Source of the DNA: DASSJT01 sp963715025
Lineage (GTDB): Bacteria; Actinomycetota; Actinomycetes; Actinomycetales; Dermatophilaceae
DNA length: 64,000 bases
NCBI GenBank assembly: GCA_963715025.1
Contig: CAVQQQ010000002.1
Location: forward strand, 186,001-250,000
Reading direction: 5' to 3'
The translations under genes were made by a program, and so were the position numbers. Under the pieces are notes generated by a model. It was given only the letters and a program-made list of their open reading frames with translations, ran no database searches and had not been told where the DNA came from. This document shows, one piece after another, positions 15,997-24,660 of this stretch (position 1 is the stretch's first letter; each line of letters begins with the position of its first letter).

Positions 15997-17106
15997 ATGA
16001 CCGATGCCGCGCTCAAGACCTCGCCGCTGCATGACCGCCATGTCGCGCTCGGCGCCAAGATGGCCGACTTCGGCGGCTGGGAGATGCCGATCGAATACCC
16101 CGGCGGCGGTGTCGTCAGGGAGCACAGCGCCGTGCGCACCACGGTTGGCGTCTTCGATGTCTCCCACCTCGGCAAGGCGACAGTGCGCGGACCCGGCGCC
16201 GCGGCATACGTGAATTCCTGCCTCACCAACGACCTCGGCCGCATCCAGGTGGGCAAGGCGCAGTACACGATGTGCTGTGACGAGCAAGGGGGCGTTGTCG
16301 ACGACCTGATCGCCTACCTGCGCAGCGATGACGACGTCTTCCTCATCCCCAACGCGGCGAACACGGCCACCGTCGTCGAGCTTCTCGCGGCCCAGGCCCC
16401 CCGGGGGATCGAGGTCGAGAACCTGCACGACCGCTATGGCGTCATCGCGGTTCAGGGAACCCGGAGTGACGAGGTCCTCGAGGCTCTAGGGCTCCCTGCT
16501 GGACACGAGTACATGTCGTTCGTGGAGTCGGAGTGGCAGGGTCAGCCGGTGGTCGTATGCCGGACCGGCTACACCGGGGAGCGTGGCTACGAGCTCGTGC
16601 CACCGTGGGGCGCCGCCCCGACCCTCTGGGACGCGCTTCTCGAGGCCGCGGAGCCGTTCGGAGGGCTGCCGTGCGGGCTGGGCGCGCGCGACACCCTGCG
16701 CACCGAGATGGGATACCCCCTTCACGGGAACGACCTCAGCCGCGACATCACCCCGGTGATGGCCGGGGCGGCCTGGGCCGTCGGCTGGGACAAGCCGCAG
16801 TTCTGGGGGAAGGAAGCGCTCGTCGCCGAGCGAGCCGCGAAGACCAGCCGGCTCATGCGCGGTCTGCTGGTGACGGGCCGGGGCATCCCGCGGTCCCACT
16901 GCACCGTGGCGGACGCAGCTGGCACATCTGTGGGCGAGGTCACCTCGGGAACCTTCTCTCCGACTCTCAAACAGGGCATCGCACTGGCTCTGCTCGACCG
17001 GAGTGTCGCCCTCGGCGACGACGTGGTCATCGACGTACGGGGTCGCGAGGTGCCCGCGAGGGTCGTGAAGCCACCGTTCGTCGAGGTGACAGTGCGGGAG
17101 GCCTGA
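15997..17106 (+). CDS. gcvT: Glycine cleavage system T protein (aminomethyltransferase)
   Basis: GcvT moves the aminomethyl group from lipoylated H protein to tetrahydrofolate. The 369-residue product starts with the family pattern SPLHDRHVALGAKMADFGGW, has the folate-binding Asp region (MCCDEQGGVVDDLIAYL) and the signature RTGYTGERGYEL, and ends with the C-terminal barrel (GEVTSGTFSPTLKQGIALAL). The start is ATG 15997, 7 bases after a TACGGT box, probably leaderless. No gcvH or gcvP is in the window. Its stop is 10 bases from the convergent cobU. Confidence 0.96.
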   Translation: MTDAALKTSPLHDRHVALGAKMADFGGWEMPIEYPGGGVVREHSAVRTTVGVFDVSHLGKATVRGPGAAAYVNSCLTNDLGRIQVGKAQYTMCCDEQGGVVDDLIAYLRSDDDVFLIPNAANTATVVELLAAQAPRGIEVENLHDRYGVIAVQGTRSDEVLEALGLPAGHEYMSFVESEWQGQPVVVCRTGYTGERGYELVPPWGAAPTLWDALLEAAEPFGGLPCGLGARDTLRTEMGYPLHGNDLSRDITPVMAGAAWAVGWDKPQFWGKEALVAERAAKTSRLMRGLLVTGRGIPRSHCTVADAAGTSVGEVTSGTFSPTLKQGIALALLDRSVALGDDVVIDVRGREVPARVVKPPFVEVTVREA

Positions 17107-17115
17107 GCGACCCGC

Positions 17116-17670
17116 TCAGCCGCCGACCACTGGCAGCTGGCTCAGGTCGAGAACCCGGCCCGCAACGACCAGGTGCACCTGGTCACAGGCAGCCCCCACG
17201 TCGGCGTTGAGCACTCCCAGCTGGTCGCGAAAGACCCGACCGGCCGGTGAGGTCGGACCGACGCCGAGGCCGACCTCGCTGGAGATGAGGATCACGTCGC
17301 GGTCGACGTCGGTGAGGGCCGACTGCAGGTCCGCGCGGGCCTTGGCTAGCCATCCCTCGATGCCCACAGGATCCTCCCAGCCCCCGAGCTCGTCGAGCAG
17401 CCGGGTCAGCCAGGCGCCGAGGCAGTCGACGATGACGGCGCCCGGGGCCTGCCTGATCGAGGCGGAGATATCGACCGACTCCACGGTGATCCAGGACTCG
17501 TTGCGCTGCGCGAGCTGCGCCTGTTGGCGCCGCTCCCACTCGGCGTCGCCCTCGTCGGCGGTCGTTGCTCCGGGAGCCACGTAGGTCACGTTGTCGGCTT
17601 CGCTCAGCAGGGCCTCGGCGTGACGGCTCTTGCCGCTGCGCACGCCACCGAGCACGAGCGTCGTCGTCAT
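17116..17670 (-). CDS. cobU: Adenosylcobinamide kinase/guanylyltransferase CobU
   Basis: CobU phosphorylates adenosylcobinamide and adds GMP in the late steps of B12 assembly. The 184-residue protein has the P-loop GGVRSGKS at the N-terminus, the GMP-linking region, VDCLGAWLTRLL and the C-terminal SSEVGLGVGPTSPAGRVFRD motif. The start is ATG 17670 with a GGAGG ribosome site. The 184 bases upstream hold no cobalamin riboswitch that I can recognise. No cobS or cobT is in this window, though they lie near gcvT in M. tuberculosis. Confidence 0.94.
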   Translation of the reverse strand: MTTTLVLGGVRSGKSRHAEALLSEADNVTYVAPGATTADEGDAEWERRQQAQLAQRNESWITVESVDISASIRQAPGAVIVDCLGAWLTRLLDELGGWEDPVGIEGWLAKARADLQSALTDVDRDVILISSEVGLGVGPTSPAGRVFRDQLGVLNADVGAACDQVHLVVAGRVLDLSQLPVVGG

Positions 17671-17854
17671 GATCCGCCTCCTGCCTCCGTGTCCACTAGC
17701 CCTGTTGCCAGCTCGACCTCCGCATCGTGACCCGCCGTCGGCGGATCTGTGGCAACACCCTACGGCGCTGACCGCCCTCACGCCGGTAGCCCCGCGTTGG
17801 TGCCGCAGGCCATGCGGACCCAGGGTTGGGGCACCCTGTCCTAGGGTTGCCGCC

Positions 17855-18070
17855 ATGAGCGCTGCATGGACATGGGAGTACTTCGACGGCGAGGGACGGC
17901 CGATCGAGGGTGAGCCGCTCGTGAGGTCCGCCTTTCCGTCACAGTCCGAGGCCGAGAGCTGGCTGGGGGAGGCGTGGCGTGAGCTCGCAGCAGCCGGAGT
18001 CGACTCGGTCACCCTCTTCGAGGAGGGTGTCGAGGTCTACGGGCCGATGAGCCTGCGCGCCGCGGAGTGA
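17855..18070 (+). CDS. Small conserved protein, function unknown
   Basis: The 71-residue acidic protein has a regular alpha/beta look (AWTWEYFDGEG, SQSEAESWLGEAWRELAAAG, VDSVTLFEEGVEVYGPMSL). The start is ATG 17855, 7 bases after TAGGGT (17842-17847), so translation is probably leaderless. Its stop overlaps the GTG of the following hydrolase by 4 bases (GTGA), so the two are translationally coupled. No known domain recognised. Confidence 0.7.
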   Translation: MSAAWTWEYFDGEGRPIEGEPLVRSAFPSQSEAESWLGEAWRELAAAGVDSVTLFEEGVEVYGPMSLRAAE

Positions 18071-19413
18071 CGCCCGTGGCCGCCCACCTGCCGACGACCG
18101 TGACGGCCGACCTCGACACGGCGGTGGCCGAGTCACAGCGGGAGTGGAAGTCACCTGGTGTGAGCGCCGGTCTGGTGCGAGGGGGTGGGCTGGTCTGGTC
18201 AGCCCACGTCGGCCAGGCGCGGCTCGCCCCGCCAACGCCTCCGGACAACAACACCCAGTACCTCATGGGCTCGGTGACCAAGACCTTCGTGGCGGTCGTC
18301 GTGCTGCAGCTGCGCGACGAGGGCCTGCTCGGCCTGCGAGACCGCCTCGGCCGATTCCTTCCCGAGACGAAGCACAGCGAGCTCCAGATCCGCGATCTCC
18401 TCTCGCACTCGAGTGGACTGCAGCGGGAGCCAGTCGGGCGGATCTGGGAGTCCCTCGCGGCACCGACCAGGGAGGAGCTGATCGCGGGCCTCGAGCAGGC
18501 CGAGGCGGTGCTCGACCCGCAGCGCGCCTGGCACTACTCGAACCTCGCGTACGCCCTGCTCGGGGACATCATCGAGGCGCTCACCGGCCAGCCGTGGGAG
18601 GCGGTCGTGCGGGAGCGCGTTCTCGCCCCGCTGGGTATGGGGTCCACGAGCACGACTCCTGACGACTTCCGTGCCGCCTTGGGCTACCACGTCCACCCGT
18701 ATGCCGGAACGGCCAGACCCGAGCCCCGCCTCGCCCTCGACGCCACGGCGTCGGTCGGTGGGCTGTGGACCTCCGTGGCCGACCTAGCGCGTTATGCGGC
18801 CTTCATCGCTGATCCCGACGAGAAGGTGCTGCGCGCCGAGACCCTCGACGAGATGTGCCGGCCGGTGATCATGCGCGACGACACCTGGACCGGCGCCCAC
18901 GGCCTGGGCTTCATGGCCGGTCGTATCGGCGAGCGGATCCTCGTGGGCCACAGTGGCGGCATGCCCGGCTTCGTCACCGGCCTGCGCGTGCACCGGCAAA
19001 CCGGAGTCGGCGCTGTGGTCTTCTCCAACAGCACCGCCGGGTCGGCACCCATGGCGCTCGCCGGCCGGCTCGTGACGACGGTCCTCGACGCCCTTCCCGA
19101 GTCGGTGGAGCCGTGGGTTCCCGAAGAGCCGCAGCCCGACCTGGCCCCACTTCTGGGACCGTGGTGGTCGGAGGGCACCGAGTTCGTCTTCGAGGTCCGG
19201 GAGGGTCGGCTGTGGTCGCGCATCGTGGGCTCCAGTGCCGACGACGCCCGCTACGAACAGCTCGATGGGACGACCTGGCGGGTCGCCGAGGGTCGCGAGC
19301 TGGGGGAGCGGCTGGAGGTGGTCTTCGACAGCACCGGCGAGATCGCCCGCATGTACCTCGCGACCTACGCCATGACCCGCGACCCGCGCGGATTCGGCGA
19401 CCTGCTCACCTAG
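18067..19413 (+). CDS. Serine hydrolase of the beta-lactamase/PBP-like family
   Basis: The 448-residue protein has the class C beta-lactamase/esterase motifs: nucleophile SVTK in MGSVTKTF (about residue 62), the Tyr motif YSNLAYALLG and the HSGG box (GHSGGMPGF). An added C-terminal domain of about 100 residues (from about 350) has lipocalin-like strands. There is no signal peptide, so it is probably cytoplasmic. It may be a D-aminopeptidase, esterase or peptidase. The GTG start overlaps the upstream small gene's stop (GTGA). The 3' end overlaps the convergent methyltransferase by 8 bases. Confidence 0.9.
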   Translation: MTPVAAHLPTTVTADLDTAVAESQREWKSPGVSAGLVRGGGLVWSAHVGQARLAPPTPPDNNTQYLMGSVTKTFVAVVVLQLRDEGLLGLRDRLGRFLPETKHSELQIRDLLSHSSGLQREPVGRIWESLAAPTREELIAGLEQAEAVLDPQRAWHYSNLAYALLGDIIEALTGQPWEAVVRERVLAPLGMGSTSTTPDDFRAALGYHVHPYAGTARPEPRLALDATASVGGLWTSVADLARYAAFIADPDEKVLRAETLDEMCRPVIMRDDTWTGAHGLGFMAGRIGERILVGHSGGMPGFVTGLRVHRQTGVGAVVFSNSTAGSAPMALAGRLVTTVLDALPESVEPWVPEEPQPDLAPLLGPWWSEGTEFVFEVREGRLWSRIVGSSADDARYEQLDGTTWRVAEGRELGERLEVVFDSTGEIARMYLATYAMTRDPRGFGDLLT

Positions 19414-20215
19414 CCGCCTCGTCGCGCCACGCGATGACGTGGAAGAGCGTGGCCAGCCAGCGGTAGGGGTCGGTTCGGCCCAGCGCCTCCTCGGCGTCGA
19501 GGAGCGACGCCAGCTCGCCCGGGTCAGAGGGGATCGGTGTGTCCACGTCGACGCCGTCCGTCGCCACACGCACGCCGAACCACGTACTCCGGGTCAGGCC
19601 CGCGGCAGCGAGCCGGGCTGAGACGTGCTCGACGCGGTCGGCCCGCGCACTGACGCCGATCTCGTTGCGATAGCGGGGATCCCTGCGCTCAGAGGCAGCG
19701 GAGGCGAGCTCGGCCAGCATCGCCTGAACGGCGGCCCAATCGCCCCGCAGAGCGGGTCGCCACGCGATGGCCGGGGCGTTACGGGCAACGATCGACACGG
19801 CACCGCCCGCAGCCGCAAGCCGGGCCAGGCTGAGGATGGCGGCATCAGACGAGTCGAGATACATCAGGACGCCGTGACACAGGACGAGGTCGTAGGCCGG
19901 CTCGACCTCGCCGAGATCATCGAGGCCGGCGTCGAGAACTGCCACACGGGCTTGGACCTCGCTGGGTGCGGTGGCGAGGGCAGCCTCAAGCGTGGCGCGC
20001 ATGCCCGGGTCCGGCTCGGCCGCATCGACCATCCACCCCGCCGAGGCCAGGGCGAGGGCCTGGGTTCCCTGTCCGGCGCCGACGTCGATGGCCCGGCCCG
20101 GTGGCCCGACGAGCCCCAGCAGCTGCCGCCGGACGACCTCCTGGCGCACGACGTTGCGGAGCAGCCCGAGCCGCGCGACCCAAGTGGTCGCAGCGGGAGC
20201 GAACCGGTCATCCAC
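19406..20215 (-). CDS. Class I SAM-dependent methyltransferase
   Basis: The 269-residue protein has the Rossmann methyltransferase motifs: motif I AIDVGAGQGTQALAL, an acidic residue after strand 2 (DAAEPDPGM), motif II (AYDLVLCHGVLMYL) and motif III (LAAAGGAVSIVARN). The general layout is like CmoA/SmtA or Ubi-type methyltransferases; the substrate is unknown. Its C-terminus overlaps the convergent hydrolase gene. The DUF3043 gene downstream of its stop on the plus map is upstream in transcription, 24 bases away, so the two may form an operon. Confidence 0.85.
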   Translation of the reverse strand: MDDRFAPAATTWVARLGLLRNVVRQEVVRRQLLGLVGPPGRAIDVGAGQGTQALALASAGWMVDAAEPDPGMRATLEAALATAPSEVQARVAVLDAGLDDLGEVEPAYDLVLCHGVLMYLDSSDAAILSLARLAAAGGAVSIVARNAPAIAWRPALRGDWAAVQAMLAELASAASERRDPRYRNEIGVSARADRVEHVSARLAAAGLTRSTWFGVRVATDGVDVDTPIPSDPGELASLLDAEEALGRTDPYRWLATLFHVIAWRDEAAR

Positions 20216-20239
20216 GGCGCACCAACCCCGGCGAGCCGC

Positions 20240-20824
20240 CTAGGAGGGGTAGGCGCCCCGGGCGACCTGCGGCTTGGGGGCCCGCGAGCGGCGCAACTGG
20301 AAGGCGCGCATCACGGCATACCACGCTCCACCGCGCAGGTCAGGACCCTCCCCGAACTTGGCGACCAGCCGCTTCCTGAGCCGTCGCCACATCAGGGCCG
20401 AGTCGACGACCGCGACGAGCAGCAGCCCGTAGACCATCAGGAACACGATCATCAGGGCCCAAGACTGGCGCACGAACGACAGTGCCAGAACCACCAGCAT
20501 CACCGGCAGCATGAACTCGCCGATGCTCCAACGCGCGTCGACGTAGTCGCGGATGTAGCGCCGAACCGGACCCTTGTCGCGGGCCGGGAGGTACCTCTCG
20601 TCGCCCGTCGCCATCGCCTGGCGCATCTTGACCGAGGACTCTCGGCGCTTGAGCCGGTCGGTCTGACGCGCCTGCTTGCGATCGGCGACGACCAGGGGTC
20701 GCTTGCGCGCGGCCTCCTGGTCGCGACGCTTGGGCGTGGGGCGGTTCTTGGCGCCCTCACGGGGTGCCTGCTGCGTGGCGGCGTCGTCGACCGCCTCGTT
20801 CTGGGTCTTGCTGCGTCCGAACAC
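20240..20824 (-). CDS. DUF3043 domain-containing membrane protein
   Basis: The 194-residue protein has a long, strongly charged N-terminus (about 1-80, with QAPREGAKNRPTPKRRDQEA), the family motif YLPARDKGPVRRYIRDYVDAR, two membrane segments (about 103-145) and a basic C-terminus. This matches actinobacterial DUF3043. The role is unknown; the basic ends suggest it could contact nucleic acid or ribosomes at the membrane, which is speculation. The start is GTG 20824, 6 bases after a TACAGT box, probably leaderless, divergent from the M20 peptidase gene. Confidence 0.88.
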   Translation of the reverse strand: MFGRSKTQNEAVDDAATQQAPREGAKNRPTPKRRDQEAARKRPLVVADRKQARQTDRLKRRESSVKMRQAMATGDERYLPARDKGPVRRYIRDYVDARWSIGEFMLPVMLVVLALSFVRQSWALMIVFLMVYGLLLVAVVDSALMWRRLRKRLVAKFGEGPDLRGGAWYAVMRAFQLRRSRAPKPQVARGAYPS

Positions 20825-20898
20825 CTGCCAACTGTATGCCGTGGGGCCGGTTTCGACGGAACCGCTCCCTAGCACTGGCCTGGCCTAGGCTCGCCCTC

Positions 20899-22263
20899 GT
20901 GACTCACGACGTCCTGACCCCAGACCAGATCGATGCCATCCGCGACCGCGTGGCTGGCCTGATGCCATCCATCCGCACCGACCTCGAGGCCTTGACCCGG
21001 ATCCCGAGCGTGAGCCTCGACGCCTTCGACCAGGCGCAGGTCGAGGCGAGCGCCGACGCCACGGCCGGGCTGCTGCGTGCCGAGGGCCTGGAGGTGGAGA
21101 TCGTCCGCGAGGGCGGTCGCCCGGCGGTCATCGGCCACATCGACGGGCCGGAGGGCGCGCCGACGGTGATGCTTTACGCGCACCACGACGTGCAGCCGCC
21201 CGGTGACGATGCCGACTGGGACAGTCCGCCGTTCGAGCCGACCGAGCGCGATGGCCGCCTGTACGGCAGAGGTGCCGCCGACGACAAGGCCGGCATCATG
21301 GCCCACCTAGCGGCCATTCGCGCCCACCGCGGCGACCTGCCCATCGGCGTGACGGTCTTCGTCGAGGGCGAGGAGGAGATCGGGTCCGACTCCCTGGCGA
21401 CGATCCTGGAGCGACACGGAGACAGACTGCGGGCCGACGCGATCGTGCTCGCCGACTCCAGCAACTGGGCCCTCGGCAAGCCGGCCCTCACCACGACGCT
21501 GCGCGGCCTGATCCGGGTGGTCGTGACCGTCAGGACCCTCGACCACGGCATCCACTCCGGCATGTACGGCGGAGCCATTCCCGACGCCATCACCACACTC
21601 GTCCGCCTGCTCGCCACCCTCCACGACGATGCCGGCGACGTCGCCGTCGAAGGCCTGAAGTCCGGCAAGGCAGGTGACCTCGACTTCGACGAGGCGCGGC
21701 TGCGCGAGGAGTCCGGGCTCCTTGACGGTGTCGAGGTCATCGGCACCGGTTCGCTGCTCGACCGCATCTGGGCCAAGCCGACCGCCACGGTGATCGGCAT
21801 CGACGCGCCCTCGGTCGCGAAGTCCTCCAACACGCTGGTGGCCACCGCGAGCGCGAAGGTGTCCATTCGCCTCGCGCCCGACGAGGTGCCGATGGAGGCG
21901 TATGCCGCCGTGCAGCGCCACCTGGAGACGCACGTTCCGTGGGGAGCGAAGGTCGAAGTCCGCCTCGACGACCAGGGCGCGGGCTTCGACGCCGACGCGA
22001 GCGGCCCGGTGTACGACCAGGCCCGAGCGGCGTTCACCGATGCCTGGGGCGTCGAGCCGGTCGACATCGGCGTGGGCGGGTCCATCCCGTTCGTCGCGGC
22101 CTTCGCCGAGCGCTTCCCGGAGGCCGGCATCCTGATCACTGGGGTCGAGGACCCGGACACGCGCGCCCACGGCGCCAACGAGTCCCTGCACCTGGGCGAG
22201 TTCGAGAAGGTGTGCGTTGCCGAGGCCGTGCTGCTGGCCAGGCTCGGCGCCCTGGGCTCCTAG
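20899..22263 (+). CDS. M20 family metallo-dipeptidase
   Basis: The 454-residue cytoplasmic dipeptidase has the M20 metal site: YAHHDVQPPG (His and catalytic Asp), GRGAADDKAG (bridging Asp), the VEGEEEIGS pair (catalytic and metal Glu) and a late metal His in HGANESLHLGEF. The middle part is the dimerisation/lid domain. The start is GTG 20899, 7 bases after TAGGCT, likely leaderless. Normal length for carboxypeptidase G2/carnosinase-type enzymes. Peptide specificity is unknown. Confidence 0.93.
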   Translation: MTHDVLTPDQIDAIRDRVAGLMPSIRTDLEALTRIPSVSLDAFDQAQVEASADATAGLLRAEGLEVEIVREGGRPAVIGHIDGPEGAPTVMLYAHHDVQPPGDDADWDSPPFEPTERDGRLYGRGAADDKAGIMAHLAAIRAHRGDLPIGVTVFVEGEEEIGSDSLATILERHGDRLRADAIVLADSSNWALGKPALTTTLRGLIRVVVTVRTLDHGIHSGMYGGAIPDAITTLVRLLATLHDDAGDVAVEGLKSGKAGDLDFDEARLREESGLLDGVEVIGTGSLLDRIWAKPTATVIGIDAPSVAKSSNTLVATASAKVSIRLAPDEVPMEAYAAVQRHLETHVPWGAKVEVRLDDQGAGFDADASGPVYDQARAAFTDAWGVEPVDIGVGGSIPFVAAFAERFPEAGILITGVEDPDTRAHGANESLHLGEFEKVCVAEAVLLARLGALGS

Positions 22264-22294
22264 GGCCGGGGTCAGCAACAGGTAGGTTGCCTCC

Positions 22295-23530
22295 ATGCCT
22301 GGCGCGCGGACTCACGACATCGTCATCTACGGCGCCACGGGGTACGTCGGCCGGCTCCTGGCCGAGTACCTTGCAGTGCACTCGCCCGAGGGCCTGCGGC
22401 TCGCGCTGGCCGGCCGCTCCAAGAAGCGGCTGGAGGAGGTGCGCGCCGAGCTCGGGCCCCGGGCCGCCGCCTGGCCGGTGGTCGTTGCCGACGCGGCGGA
22501 CGACGCCGCGCTCGAGGACCTTGCGGCCTCGACCCGCGTTGTGGTCACGACGGTCGGGCCGTACCTCCGCTACGGCCTGCCGCTCGCCCGCGCCTGCGCC
22601 AAGCATGGGACCCATTACGCGGACCTCACGGGTGAGACGCTCTTCGTGCGCCAGGCCATCGACACGTGTGACGAGGCGGCCCGGGCCAGCGGGGCGCGCC
22701 TCGTGACGGCCTGCGGCTACGACTCGATCCCCTCCGACCTGGGGGTGCTCATGCTCCACGAGCGAGCGGTGGCCGATGGCGCGGGCGAGCTGCTCGACAC
22801 GATGCTCCTGGCCCGTGCGAGGGGCGGCCTCAGCGGCGGCACCATCGACTCCTCCCGTGCCCAGCTCGAGGCCGTTGCCGCCCAGCCAGCCCTCAAGAAG
22901 ACGCTCTTCGACCCGTATGCCCTCAGCCCGGACCGCGCTGCCGACACGCCGCTGCCGGGGCAGCGCGACATCACGAAGGTCTTCTACGACGCGGAGTCGG
23001 GCCAGTGGGCGGGCCCTTTCGTCATGGCCACGTTCAACACCCGGATCGTGCGGCGCAGCAATGCCCTCCTGGGCCACGCGTACGGCACCGCCTTCCGCTA
23101 CCGCGAGGCCGTCGCGTTCGGAAAGGGCGCCCGTGGGCGGCGCCGGGCAGTGCTCGTGACCACCGGTCTGGGCCTGGGCATGGCTGCCTTGGCGAATCCG
23201 CTGATCCGCCCCCTGGCCAACCGACTGCTGCCCTCACCGGGCGAGGGGCCCGGTGACAAAGCCCGCCGATCGGGCTGGTTCCGCATGGAGATCCGCGCCC
23301 ACACCTCCTCCGGTCGCCGCTACCTGGCTGTGGTGGGCGCGCAGGGTGACCCTGGGTATGCCGCCACGATCCCCATGCTCGGAGAGTCGGCTCTCTGCCT
23401 GGCCGAGGACGAGGCCAGCCTGCCGGATCGCGCAGGCGTACTGACCCCGGCGACGGCCATGGGAATGGCGCTGGTCGAGCGCCTGCGCGCCCAGGGCTTC
23501 ACCATGTCCGTCGAGGAGCTGGCCCCCTGA
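22295..23530 (+). CDS. Saccharopine dehydrogenase-like trans-acting enoyl reductase family protein
   Basis: The 411-residue protein has an N-terminal Rossmann motif YGATGYVGRLLAEYL, then LALAGRSKKRL and the TTVGPYLRYG loop found in saccharopine-dehydrogenase-like proteins such as mycobacterial Rv2449c and the trans-acting enoyl reductase Rv2953. A central YADLTGET and CGYDSIPSD are also conserved. A weak hydrophobic stretch lies near 288-305. The usual annotation is trans-acting enoyl reductase; the real substrate here is unknown. The start is ATG 22295, 6 bases after TAGGTT. Confidence 0.86.
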   Translation: MPGARTHDIVIYGATGYVGRLLAEYLAVHSPEGLRLALAGRSKKRLEEVRAELGPRAAAWPVVVADAADDAALEDLAASTRVVVTTVGPYLRYGLPLARACAKHGTHYADLTGETLFVRQAIDTCDEAARASGARLVTACGYDSIPSDLGVLMLHERAVADGAGELLDTMLLARARGGLSGGTIDSSRAQLEAVAAQPALKKTLFDPYALSPDRAADTPLPGQRDITKVFYDAESGQWAGPFVMATFNTRIVRRSNALLGHAYGTAFRYREAVAFGKGARGRRRAVLVTTGLGLGMAALANPLIRPLANRLLPSPGEGPGDKARRSGWFRMEIRAHTSSGRRYLAVVGAQGDPGYAATIPMLGESALCLAEDEASLPDRAGVLTPATAMGMALVERLRAQGFTMSVEELAP

Positions 23531-23559
23531 GCGCTCTCCTCGTCGACCTGTGGGCACGG

Positions 23560-24243
23560 GTGACTGCGGCGTCGCCGGTCCCCGACCGCGGCACCGTGCT
23601 CATCACCGGTGCCGTCGCGCTGCTGGCAGCTGCGTGGCCTGCGGCCTGGCAGGTCAGCCGGCACATCGTGACCCTGGTGCACGAAGGCGCCCACGGGGTG
23701 GTCGCGCTGCTGTGCGGGCGGCGTCTGGCCGGCATACGCCTTCACTCGGACAGCTCCGGGCTCACCGTCTCCAAGGGGCGCCCGAGGGGTGCCGGCATGG
23801 TGGCGACGTTCTTCGCCGGCTACGCCGGCCCGGCCGTGGTGGGGCTCGGTGCCGCGTGGGTGCTCGGCACCGGGCATGCGGCGGCGGTCCTGTGGGGAGT
23901 CCTCGTGGTGCTGGTGTGGATGCTGCTCCAGATCCGCAACCTGTATGGCCTGTGGGTTGTGCTCGCGTTCGGGATCGCCCTCGGCGCAGCGAACTGGTGG
24001 CTGAGCCCGGGTGCGCAGTCGGTGGCAGCGCATGCGCTCACCTGGTTCCTGATGCTGGCCGCCCCCCGCGCGGTGTGGAGCCTCCAGGTCGAGCGGGCGC
24101 GGGGGCGCGGCGCCGCATCCGACGCCGACCAGCTCGCGCGCATCACGGTCATGCCGGCCCTGGTCTGGGTGCTGTTGTTCTTCGCCGTCACACTCGGCGG
24201 CCTGGGGCTCGGAGCCTCGCTGCTGCTCGGCCACTCCGCCTGA
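23560..24243 (+). CDS. M50 family membrane metallopeptidase
   Basis: The 227-residue integral membrane protein has a zinc motif HEGAH (about residue 41) following a membrane segment, and five or six hydrophobic segments in all. This is the short M50B type often annotated as 'M50 family metallopeptidase'. Members may perform regulated intramembrane proteolysis, but no substrate is known. The start is uncertain: GTG 23560 is used, but the frame is open upstream to the preceding gene's stop, so a non-ATG start nearer 23527 is possible. It lies 29 bases after the enoyl reductase-like gene and is probably co-transcribed with it. Confidence 0.82.
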   Translation: MTAASPVPDRGTVLITGAVALLAAAWPAAWQVSRHIVTLVHEGAHGVVALLCGRRLAGIRLHSDSSGLTVSKGRPRGAGMVATFFAGYAGPAVVGLGAAWVLGTGHAAAVLWGVLVVLVWMLLQIRNLYGLWVVLAFGIALGAANWWLSPGAQSVAAHALTWFLMLAAPRAVWSLQVERARGRGAASDADQLARITVMPALVWVLLFFAVTLGGLGLGASLLLGHSA

Positions 24244-24284
24244 GCCGCGGGGCGGAGCCGCCACCCGGCTCCCCTCGGCGAGCC

Positions 24285-24644
24285 TCAGCCCGGTCCGTTG
24301 GGGTGTTCCGCGTCCCAGGTGTCCGAGAGCTTCTTCGGTACGCACATCCGCCAGGCGTCGACGACGAGCTCGCGAGCCTCGGCCGGGTCCAGCGCCGCCA
24401 GGCGGGCATGGACCCAGTGGTACCTCAGGTCTGACTCGTCCGGCATGGCGAACTTCCCCGGGTCGCTGGCAACCAGCGCCTCGCGCTCCACCTTGGGAAA
24501 CGCGAAGCCCATGACGGACTCGTCCCTGGAGAAGGCGACGTAGACGATGCGGCCGACGCGGAACTTCCGTCGACCGCGCACGAATGCCTCATACGAGCGC
24601 TCAAGGCCCAGGGCAAGGGGACGGACGTCGTCAACGGTCGCCAT
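24285..24644 (-). CDS. MmcQ/YjbR family protein
   Basis: The 119-residue protein has the CyaY-like fold of the YjbR family: a first helix (VDDVRPLALGLERSYEAF), the strand series FRVGRIVYVAFSRDESVMGFAFP, the DLRYHWVHARLAAL segment and the helix AEARELVVDAWRMCVPKKL. The family is described as DNA-binding, with little direct proof. The start is ATG 24644; the longer frame runs into nadA and is rejected. It lies 17 bases after nadA and is probably co-transcribed. Confidence 0.85.
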   Translation of the reverse strand: MATVDDVRPLALGLERSYEAFVRGRRKFRVGRIVYVAFSRDESVMGFAFPKVEREALVASDPGKFAMPDESDLRYHWVHARLAALDPAEARELVVDAWRMCVPKKLSDTWDAEHPNGPG

Positions 24645-24660
24645 GGCCGCTGGGCGCCGG

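Noticed and set aside
17671..17854. Possible cobalamin riboswitch upstream of cobU
   Set aside because: The region has small inverted repeats, but I could not find a convincing B12 box or the surrounding helices on the minus strand.
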